Assembly: GCA_025057315.1 (NCBI GenBank)
Contig: JANWXW010000145.1
Location: forward strand, 1 to 56,670
DNA from: Myxococcota bacterium
Lineage (GTDB): Bacteria; Myxococcota_A; Polyangia; Palsa-1104; JAEUJZ01
DNA: 56,670 nt
Direction of reading: 5' to 3'
The position numbers and the translations under genes were made by a program. Positions 8,067 to 14,817 of the stretch are shown here, piece by piece (within the stretch, counting starts at the first letter, position 1; each line of letters opens with the position of its first letter). Under the pieces are notes generated by a model that was not told where the DNA came from, did not search any database, and saw only the letters and a list, made by a program, of their open reading frames with translations.

Positions 8067-10049
8067 GTGTCGGTCCCTTTGCCGGCTTCCTTTGGCAAGT
8101 ACCAGCTGCTGAGCCACATCGCCGAGGGCGGCATGGCCGATGTGTACCTCGCCCGCCTGGTCGGTCCGGGGGGGTTCGAAAAGCGCCTGGTGGTCAAGGT
8201 CATCCGACCGGAACTGGCCGAGCGGCGCGAGTTTTGCGAGATGTTTGTCGCGGAGGCCAAGATCACGGTCTCGCTGACCCACGCCAACATCGTCCCGGTC
8301 TACGAGCTGGGCATCATCGAGGGCCAGTACTTTCTCGCCATGGAGCTGGTCGATGGTCCGACGGTGCATCAGCTCGTCTTCGACCCCGAACGGGGCGGGC
8401 CGGTGCCCGCGCCCCTGGCCGCCTACCTGGTGGAGCAGGTCCTGCGGGGTCTGGACTATGCCCACCGCAAGGGCGTGGTGCATCGCGACCTGTCTTCGGC
8501 CAACGTGCTGTGCTCGCGCGATGGCGAGGTAAAAATCGTAGACTTTGGCATCGCTGCCCACTTGCTGTCGCGGCAGCCCCTGCGGCTCAAGGGCGGCTCG
8601 GCGGGGTACATGGCGCCGGAGCAGCAGCAGGGCGCGGAGCTGGACGGCCGGACGGACCTGTACGCGGCCGGCGTGCTGCTGGCCGAAGTGGTCACGGGCC
8701 GGCGCTTTGCCCAGCTGCCGCCGCTGGCCGAGCTGGCCGAGGCGCCCTACCGGGTGCCGCTGCCGTTGCTCCAAATCATCGAGACCGCGACCCAGCCGGA
8801 CAAGGCGGCCCGCTTCCCCGATGCGGCCGCCATGATGCAGCCGCTGTCCCGTTACCTGCGGGAGGGAGATCCGCCCACCCAGGCCGATTTGTCGCGGCTG
8901 GTGCGCCGTCGGGTGCCAGATGAGCGACGTCTGACCCGCGGTACCCCCTCGCGCCTGCTGGCGTTGCTGACCCAGGCCGAGGTTCCGCTGCGGCCGCCGG
9001 GTCCGCGGACGCCGCCGGTGACGCGCCCGCTGACCCGGCCGCTGCCGGCCCAGCGGCGGCCCCAGGGGGAGGCCCTGCCGACCGAGCGGCCCGGCTCGCT
9101 GGCCCCCTCTGCCTTGGCGCCTCCTCTGGCCTCCCCAGAGGAGGCCCCGCCGCGGCCGGCCCTGCCCCCCGCTGGGGGCACGGTGATTTTTGCCGGCCGC
9201 CCGCCGCGGACGCATGCCACCTGGCGCACCTACCTCGGCGCGGCGGTGCTGCTGGCCGGGCTGATCGGGGCGGGCCTGGTAGGGCACAGCCGCTGGGCCC
9301 CGCGCAGCAAGCGCCCGCAGTTCCCCGAGCTGCCGGGGATGTTGCACCTAGGGCTCCCGCCGGGAGCGACGTTGCGCGTCGACGGTCAGGTACAACCGGT
9401 GGGCAAGCCGCTGCCTTTGCCGCCCGGACGGCACCACGTGGAGGCCGACGCGCCGGGGCGGCAGCCGGTCCGGCTCACCGTCGAGATCCGGGCTGGTGAG
9501 ACGCTGCGCGAGCGGCTGGTGCTGCCCTGGACCATGGGGCACCTGCACCTGGAGTCGGTCCCCCCGGCGGCCGTCAGCCTGAACGGGCAGGCTGTGGGGA
9601 CCACCCCGCTGGACCTCGATGTGCCCCTGGACCGGACGGCGGTGCTCCGGCTAAGCGCCCGGGGGCACGTCCCGCTCCAGCATGAGATCCCGCCCAGTCA
9701 ATGGGTGGCCGCCTCCCAGCAGGCGCGCATGGGTGCGTCGGGCGGCGAGCCGGACGACGGGCAGCCCCCGCGGCTGCGCCTCAGGCTGCAACTCGAGCCG
9801 TTGGGTCGCGGCCTGCTGACGGTGGGAGCCACTCCCTGGGCCCAGGTCTTCATCGACGGCGAGCGGCGCGGGGACACGCCGCTGCGGCGCGTGCCGTTGG
9901 CGGCAGGGTCCCATGCGCTGCGGCTCTACTGTCCGCCGCCAGGCTGTCCCGAGCCGCAGGAGCTGCGTCAGCACATCACCGTAGAGCCTGGCCGTGAGGT
10001 GCGGCGCATCGTGGACTTTCGCGTCCGCCCCCCGGCCATAAAAGAATGA
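8067..10049 (+). CDS. Ser/Thr protein kinase with C-terminal PEGA repeats
   Basis: About 660 residues with start GTG 8067. The Hanks-type kinase domain (about 10-265) has all catalytic elements: glycine loop IAEGGMADVY, Lys44 in VVKVI, HRD 139-141 with Asn146, DFG 159-161 and APE 183-185, so it should be active. A Pro-rich linker (300-370) leads to one transmembrane helix (about 389-407). The outside part holds three PEGA-like units (about 424-485, 490-540, 582-655; the last has VFIDGERRGDTPL). Inference: a membrane receptor kinase sensing the envelope and signalling inward. It is divergent from the sulfatase-like gene. The frame is open upstream to 6444, but that part is antisense to the sulfatase gene. 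Confidence 0.93.
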   Translation: MSVPLPASFGKYQLLSHIAEGGMADVYLARLVGPGGFEKRLVVKVIRPELAERREFCEMFVAEAKITVSLTHANIVPVYELGIIEGQYFLAMELVDGPTVHQLVFDPERGGPVPAPLAAYLVEQVLRGLDYAHRKGVVHRDLSSANVLCSRDGEVKIVDFGIAAHLLSRQPLRLKGGSAGYMAPEQQQGAELDGRTDLYAAGVLLAEVVTGRRFAQLPPLAELAEAPYRVPLPLLQIIETATQPDKAARFPDAAAMMQPLSRYLREGDPPTQADLSRLVRRRVPDERRLTRGTPSRLLALLTQAEVPLRPPGPRTPPVTRPLTRPLPAQRRPQGEALPTERPGSLAPSALAPPLASPEEAPPRPALPPAGGTVIFAGRPPRTHATWRTYLGAAVLLAGLIGAGLVGHSRWAPRSKRPQFPELPGMLHLGLPPGATLRVDGQVQPVGKPLPLPPGRHHVEADAPGRQPVRLTVEIRAGETLRERLVLPWTMGHLHLESVPPAAVSLNGQAVGTTPLDLDVPLDRTAVLRLSARGHVPLQHEIPPSQWVAASQQARMGASGGEPDDGQPPRLRLRLQLEPLGRGLLTVGATPWAQVFIDGERRGDTPLRRVPLAAGSHALRLYCPPPGCPEPQELRQHITVEPGREVRRIVDFRVRPPAIKE

Positions 10050-10064
10050 GCGTGGCTGGGCAGC

Positions 10065-10961
10065 TTAGATCTCTTTTGCCACCAGGCTGCCCGTATTAAA
10101 TAGAAGCGGGCTCATGTCCGACAGCTGACCCGCCGGGGCCGCTACCAGCTCGGCCGGCTGCAGGTCCTCCAGCCCCCAGGGCCGCGGCCTCCCCCGCGTC
10201 ACGGCAAACGCCTGTCCGTCCAGGCGCCCAACCACCGCGTAGGCCAGCGGCTGTGGCTCCACCGGCAAGCGCGCGCGCTCTTGGACCCCGGGCAGCTGCG
10301 ATACATCCACCTCCACCAGGCCGCGCTCGCAGCTGAGCACCAGCTGGCCGTGCGCCAGGCGCCGCTCCAGCAGCAGGATGTTGCCCAGCGGTGAGCTGAA
10401 CACGGGCAGCCAGTCCTCCAGATGCCCCGTGCGTGCGATGTCGGCAAAGGTGAGCAGATACAGGCGATGATCGTGCATGCGGCGGGCCAGGAGCCCCATC
10501 TGCACCGGCAGCACCTCGACGATGCCAAGGTCGTGCAGCGCCACCACCTCCTGTCCGCCCAGCAGCCAGCTGCCGGGCTGGTGGGGCGTACAGCCAAAGA
10601 AGACATTGAGCGAGCGGCACCACCGCAAAAATCCCGCCATCACCAGTGCCACCTCGATGGCATCGCCCGGGTGGGCCAGGCGGCGGTCGCCGTTGACGAC
10701 GTAGAAGTCGTCGCGCAGCACGTGGATGCTGTCAAAGTGATACAGCCGCTGCGAGGGCGGGCCGGGCCAGCGGAGCGTCAGCTTCTCCCCGACGCGCAGC
10801 ATCTGGCCCCCCTGGCCGAGATCCCCCGGCACGGCCAGATGGATCCCCCCCCCTGGATCCAGCGCCAGGAACAGCAGTCCCCTCGGGGTCAGCCCCTCTT
10901 GACGCAGGGCGATGAGTCCCCGCAACAGAGCCGGGGGATCGGCAAAGGTCTGGATCCGCAC
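10065..10961 (-). CDS. hypothetical protein
   Basis: 298 residues that I do not recognise. The protein has no signal peptide and no obvious membrane helix. Its composition (many short Val/Leu strands, repeated GG and DG turns) suggests an all-beta fold, perhaps propeller- or FHA-like, but no motif supports naming one. Start GTG 10961 follows AGAGG at a suitable distance. It converges with the kinase gene (15-base gap) and diverges from the glycosyltransferase at 11116. Codon use fits its neighbours and the opposite frames look random, so a real gene is likely. Confidence 0.65.
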   Translation of the reverse strand: MRIQTFADPPALLRGLIALRQEGLTPRGLLFLALDPGGGIHLAVPGDLGQGGQMLRVGEKLTLRWPGPPSQRLYHFDSIHVLRDDFYVVNGDRRLAHPGDAIEVALVMAGFLRWCRSLNVFFGCTPHQPGSWLLGGQEVVALHDLGIVEVLPVQMGLLARRMHDHRLYLLTFADIARTGHLEDWLPVFSSPLGNILLLERRLAHGQLVLSCERGLVEVDVSQLPGVQERARLPVEPQPLAYAVVGRLDGQAFAVTRGRPRPWGLEDLQPAELVAAPAGQLSDMSPLLFNTGSLVAKEI

Positions 10962-11115
10962 GGGGCCTCTGCACAGTCAGGTGCGAATGTCCAAGCTATA
11001 CTGCCAGTTGCCGCGCAAGTCCACCAAGGTCGACCCCACCCCTGGGCCCCATGCACGGGCCCGGCTGGCGGTTCTGCTTGCCAGCGGGGGCCGGTTCCGT
11101 TGCGATTGCTGTCCC

Positions 11116-12315
11116 ATGCGGGTCGTGCTGGTCAGCGAGTACTACTATCCGGATGTCGGCGGGATCCCTGAGCACCTGCATCACCTGGGTCGCCACCTGG
11201 CGCGCCGCGGCCACCAGGTGACCATCCTCACCACCTGTTTTCCGGGACTGGAGGGGGTCCCGGTGCCGGCTGATCCGGCCCTGGAGGTGATCCGGCTTGG
11301 CCGCTCTAGCCGGCCGGTCCTCACCAACGGCTCGGTCTCGCGCGCCGCTGTGGGTCTGGGGCTGGGCCGGCAGGTGCGGGCGCTGCTTGCAGCGCGCCGG
11401 TTCGACGTCATCCACGTGCACGGGCCGCTGTTCCCGGTGTTGCCCCTGCTGGCCATCCGCCATGCGCCGCCTGCCTCGGCGCTGGTGGCCACGCTGCACA
11501 CCCATTTCGGCGGCTCGGCCATCATGCGCCTGCTGCGCCCGCTGCTGCAGCGGTACCTGGACGTCCTGGATGGCATCGTGGCGGTCAGCGCCAGCGCGGC
11601 GGCGTCGCTGCACCGCCTGGGCTTCCGGTTCTGCGCGCAGATTGTCCCCAACGGCGTGGACCTGGCGTACTGGAGCAGCGGGCAGCGCCTGCCGTGGGTA
11701 GGTGACGACATCCCCACCATCCTCATCCAGGCTCGTCTGGAGCCGCGCAACCGGGTGGAGCTGGTGCTGGCCGCGCTGGGCCGCCTGCCGTCCGGCACGG
11801 CGCGCCTCATCCTCGTCGGCGATGGCCCCTGTCGTGGCGCGCTGCAGGCTGCGGTGCCCCCTGGCCACCGCCAGGCCGTCCACTTTGTCGGCACGCAAAT
11901 CGCCCGCCGCCCCGACTATGCCCGCAGCGCCGACATCTACTGCTTTACCGCCGACATGGCCTCGCATCCGATGTCGCTGCTGGAGGGCATGGCCGCCGGC
12001 TTGCCGGTGGTGTGCCAGGACGTGGCCGGTGTGCGCGAGCTGGTGAGGCCAGAACGCGAGGGGCTGATCGTGCCTCTGGGCGACGTGGAGGCCTGGGCCC
12101 AGGCGCTGGCCCGTCTGGCGCGTGACCCGCTCCTGCGGCGCCAAATGGGTGAGGCAGCCCGTCAGCGCGCAGCCGCCTTTGCATGGCCCATCCTCGCCGA
12201 GCGGGTGGAAGCAATCTACGTCGCGAGCATGGAGGCGCGTGCTAGGCGCTGCGCAGGCGACGAATCAGCTCGCGGATGCGGCGCGATCCGCCGCCATCCC
12301 GATAGAGGAACTTGA
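11116..12315 (+). CDS. glycosyltransferase family 4 (GT-B fold)
   Basis: 399 residues. The N-terminal half begins VLVSEYYYPDVGGIPEHLHHL, with the GG loop of GT4 enzymes, and has VIHVHGPLFP. The C-terminal half has the nucleotide-sugar site: LILVGDGPCRG, then SHPMSLLEGMAAGLPVVCQDVAGVREL, where the E-x7-E motif is S-L-L-E-G-M-A-A-G-x-P-V-V. Related enzymes (PimA-like) add mannose or similar sugars to lipids or polysaccharides at the inner face of the membrane. ATG 11116 is the first start that gives the canonical N-terminus. The 3' end overlaps the convergent PilZ gene by 74 bases. Acceptor and sugar unknown. Confidence 0.9.
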   Translation: MRVVLVSEYYYPDVGGIPEHLHHLGRHLARRGHQVTILTTCFPGLEGVPVPADPALEVIRLGRSSRPVLTNGSVSRAAVGLGLGRQVRALLAARRFDVIHVHGPLFPVLPLLAIRHAPPASALVATLHTHFGGSAIMRLLRPLLQRYLDVLDGIVAVSASAAASLHRLGFRFCAQIVPNGVDLAYWSSGQRLPWVGDDIPTILIQARLEPRNRVELVLAALGRLPSGTARLILVGDGPCRGALQAAVPPGHRQAVHFVGTQIARRPDYARSADIYCFTADMASHPMSLLEGMAAGLPVVCQDVAGVRELVRPEREGLIVPLGDVEAWAQALARLARDPLLRRQMGEAARQRAAAFAWPILAERVEAIYVASMEARARRCAGDESARGCGAIRRHPDRGT

Positions 12316-12859
12316 CCCCGGCGCCGGCCTCGGTCAGGTACGTGACCCGCCCTGCGATGGACATCGGCACCGCCCCGCCCGGCGGCAGCACTTCCAGCAC
12401 CACGTCGGCGCCCAAAGGGGGCATCGCCTGGTCGCTGCGCAGCAGCGCCCCGCCCACCGAGATCTCGGCCAGCTCGCCGGGCTTGCTCTCGATGGTGTCG
12501 AGCTGCCGGTAGCGCACCGGCACCTCCACCGGGATGCGCGCATGGCGCCGTTTGCGCGGCACCACCTCCCCGCCGAGCGCAGCCAGCAGGAAGTTCTTCT
12601 TCTCCACCTCCTCAGGTGGGAAAGCCACCAGGGCCCCCGCGCGCACCCGCAGCCGCGGCAACGCCGGCCGCCACGACTTCACCTCACCCTTGATCATGAC
12701 CTTGTTGGGCAGCCCCTCACAGAAGATCTCGACGATCACCTCCTCCCCGGGCTTCAGCGGCGTCGTGGTCGGCACAAACAGCCCCCCATTGGGTAGTTCC
12801 GCAGCGTATGCCTCGTCGAACTCCTCGCGGCTGCGAAATCGGGCTTTCAGGATCTGCAT
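12242..12859 (-). CDS. PilZ-domain protein (myxobacterial two-domain type)
   Basis: 205 residues. The N-terminal half (1-95, from MQILKARFRSREEFDEAY to EEVEKKNFLL) resembles the PilZ-related domain found in many myxobacterial proteins. The C-terminal half (about 105-205) is a PilZ domain with the R-x3-R element in RKRRHARIPV and a D/N-x-S-x-x-G-like element EISVGG, where the acidic residue is Glu. PilZ domains bind cyclic di-GMP; the Glu substitution makes binding plausible but not certain. ATG 12859 follows GAGG; an in-frame upstream start (12895) lies in the divergent promoter region. It diverges from the glycosyltransferase at 12925 and overlaps the GT4 gene at its 3' end. No catalytic domain, so it is a signal adaptor. 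Confidence 0.85.
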   Translation of the reverse strand: MQILKARFRSREEFDEAYAAELPNGGLFVPTTTPLKPGEEVIVEIFCEGLPNKVMIKGEVKSWRPALPRLRVRAGALVAFPPEEVEKKNFLLAALGGEVVPRKRRHARIPVEVPVRYRQLDTIESKPGELAEISVGGALLRSDQAMPPLGADVVLEVLPPGGAVPMSIAGRVTYLTEAGAGVKFLYRDGGGSRRIRELIRRLRSA

Positions 12860-12924
12860 AGGCCTCAGACATATCACAAACACTTTTGGCCGCAACCGGG
12901 CCCACGAGTGTAAAGTCGTTTGCC

Positions 12925-13656
12925 ATGCAGCGCGTGCTCATCATCGTCCCGACGTACAACGAGCGGGCCAACCTGCCGCCGCTGGTGGAGCAGATCCATC
13001 AGGTCCTGCCCCAGGCCGACGTGCTGATCGTGGACGACAACTCCCCCGATGGCACAGGCCTGCTGGCCGAGGCCATGGCCGCGCGCGACCGGCACGTCCA
13101 TGCGCTCCGCCGCCCGGCCAAGCTTGGCCTGGGCACCGCCTACCTGGATGGCTTCCGGTATGCGCTGCGCCAGGGATACGACTTTGTCTTCGAGATGGAC
13201 GCCGACTTTAGCCACGACCCGGCCTACCTGCCGCAGATGCTGGAGACGGCGCAGCGGCAAGCCGATCTGGTCATTGGCTCCCGGCGCGTGCCCGGCGGCG
13301 GCATCCACAACTGGGGCCTGCTGCGGCGCCTTGTCAGCGCCGGGGGCAACCTGTATGCCCGCACCGTGCTCGGCGTGGGTGTGCGTGACCTCACCTCGGG
13401 GTTCAAGTGCTTCCGCCGCCAGGTGCTGGAGGCCATCGATCTGGACGACGTGCGCTCTGAGGGCTATAGCTTCCAGATCGAGATGACCTACCGCGCCCTG
13501 TGTCTGGGCTTCCGCGTCGTCGAGGTGCCCATTGTCTTTGTCGACCGGCGCGTTGGTCAGTCCAAGATGTCCGGCCGCATCGCCCTGGAGGCGTTGCTGA
13601 TGGTCTGGTGGCTGCGGCTGCGCGACCTCGGTCCCCGCCCCGGAGGGGCACCGTGA
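12925..13656 (+). CDS. polyprenol-monophosphate mannosyltransferase-like GT2
   Basis: 243 residues of the Dpm1-like GT2 family, which transfers a sugar from GDP- or UDP-sugar to polyprenyl phosphate on the cytoplasmic membrane face. Motifs: VPTYNERANLPPLV, the nucleotide site VDDNSPDGT, the metal site EMDADFSHDP, IGSR, and the late SGFKCFRR segment. There is no membrane anchor at the C-terminus, as in the short bacterial and actinobacterial forms. ATG 12925 is chosen because the family starts just before VLIIVPTYNE. The TGA stop overlaps the next gene's GTG start (GTGA), so the two are translationally coupled. Confidence 0.9.
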   Translation: MQRVLIIVPTYNERANLPPLVEQIHQVLPQADVLIVDDNSPDGTGLLAEAMAARDRHVHALRRPAKLGLGTAYLDGFRYALRQGYDFVFEMDADFSHDPAYLPQMLETAQRQADLVIGSRRVPGGGIHNWGLLRRLVSAGGNLYARTVLGVGVRDLTSGFKCFRRQVLEAIDLDDVRSEGYSFQIEMTYRALCLGFRVVEVPIVFVDRRVGQSKMSGRIALEALLMVWWLRLRDLGPRPGGAP

Positions 13657-14531
13657 GGCGCGTGCCGGCCGAAGCCAAGGTCTATGTCGACGGCCAGGTG
13701 CTGGACGGCGAGCAGGCGTGCGTGTCCGTCTTTGACCGCGGCTTTCTCTACGGCGATGGCGTCTACGAGGTGACGCGCACGGTGCGCGGCGAGCCTCTGT
13801 TTCTTGCAGAACACCTGGACCGCCTGGCGGCCTCGGCGCGCGCCATCGAGCTCGAGCTGCCCCCGCACCCCCGGATCGCCGCGGCCGTGGGGCAGACCTT
13901 GCAGGCGCTGGGCCAGCCGCGGGCCTACCTGCGCATCGTCGTCACCCGTGGCGCCGGCGAGATCGGCCTGGACCCCGCCTGTGCCGATGCGCCGTTGCTG
14001 GTGGTCATCGCCCGGCCCCTGCAGCTGCCCGACCAGCGGCTGTACCGCGACGGGGCCGCCGTGGTGTGCGTGCCGCTGCGCCGCAATGCCCCCGGCCACC
14101 TCCCCCCCGAAGTCAAGTCGGGCAACTACCTGACCTCGGTGCTGGCCACGGCCGCAGCGCGCCGCCGGGGCGCCTACGAGGCCGTGCTGTGCGACCAACA
14201 GGGCCACATCGCAGAGGGGGCCTCGTCCAACCTGTTCTTCGTCCAGGGGGGCCGGGTGCGCACCCCGCCGCTGGCGGCCGGGCTGCTGCCGGGCATCACC
14301 CGCCGCGTCGTGCTGGAGCTGCTGCGGGGCCACGGCGTGCCCTGCGAGGAGGCGCCGGTGACCCGCCAGGAGGCGGCAGAGGCGGACGAGGCGTTTCTGA
14401 CCAGCTCGGTGCGCGGGGTGATGCCCGTGGTGCGCCTGGACGATCGACCCATCGGCACGGGGCGACCGGGACCGCTCACGCGCGCCCTGGGTGTCTGGTA
14501 CGGCGAGCACATCGGCGAGGCGCCGCCATGA
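13653..14531 (+). CDS. class-IV PLP aminotransferase (BCAT / D-amino-acid transaminase / PabC family)
   Basis: 292 residues. Fold-type IV PLP enzyme: FDRGFLYGDGVYEVTR near the N-terminus, the PLP Lys155 in EVKSGNYL, and the phosphate-binding segment EGASSNLFF. The family covers branched-chain aminotransferase (IlvE), D-amino-acid transaminase (Dat) and aminodeoxychorismate lyase (PabC); I cannot separate these. The size and the GLLPGITR segment are compatible with any of the three. Start GTG 13653 overlaps the stop of the upstream glycosyltransferase, and GGAGGGG precedes it. It is followed after 19 bases by a small membrane protein in the same direction. Confidence 0.9.
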   Translation: MRRVPAEAKVYVDGQVLDGEQACVSVFDRGFLYGDGVYEVTRTVRGEPLFLAEHLDRLAASARAIELELPPHPRIAAAVGQTLQALGQPRAYLRIVVTRGAGEIGLDPACADAPLLVVIARPLQLPDQRLYRDGAAVVCVPLRRNAPGHLPPEVKSGNYLTSVLATAAARRRGAYEAVLCDQQGHIAEGASSNLFFVQGGRVRTPPLAAGLLPGITRRVVLELLRGHGVPCEEAPVTRQEAAEADEAFLTSSVRGVMPVVRLDDRPIGTGRPGPLTRALGVWYGEHIGEAPP

Positions 14532-14550
14532 CCCCGCTTGGAGAGCGCCC

Positions 14551-14805
14551 GTGCTGCCCCGCTGGTTTCTCATTCTAAACGGCATGGCCTTGCTGCTGCT
14601 GGGCGTCGCGCTGGCCGCGCTGCGGCTGCGCGAGGCGGGCCCGAGGTGGGTGGTCCGCCATGGGGCGGGCTTTCTGTGGGCCCTGCTGTGCATCGCGGTC
14701 GGCCTCGCCCAGCTCCTGATGGCCGCTGGCGTGCTGGACCAGCCCGGCTCGCCCCGCCTCCGCCGGCCCCTGCGGCCCACAGTCCAGTTTCCAAGCGACA
14801 GATAG
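14551..14805 (+). CDS. small two-helix membrane protein
   Basis: 84 residues. Two hydrophobic helices, residues about 3-23 (RWFLILNGMALLLLGVALAA) and about 38-60 (FLWALLCIAVGLAQLLMAAG), are joined by a short charged loop. Start GTG 14551 is preceded by GGAGAG at normal spacing; the frame also opens upstream inside the aminotransferase gene but without a site. Last gene of the unit starting at 12925, and it converges with the Fe-S fusion gene (12-base gap). Function unknown. Confidence 0.6.
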   Translation: MLPRWFLILNGMALLLLGVALAALRLREAGPRWVVRHGAGFLWALLCIAVGLAQLLMAAGVLDQPGSPRLRRPLRPTVQFPSDR

Positions 14806-14817
14806 CGCCAGGCACGG

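Noticed and set aside
10058..10092. GGGCAGC/GCTGCCC inverted repeat between convergent genes
   Set aside because: A 21-base loop and no T-run; it mostly lies inside coding sequence, too weak to call a terminator.
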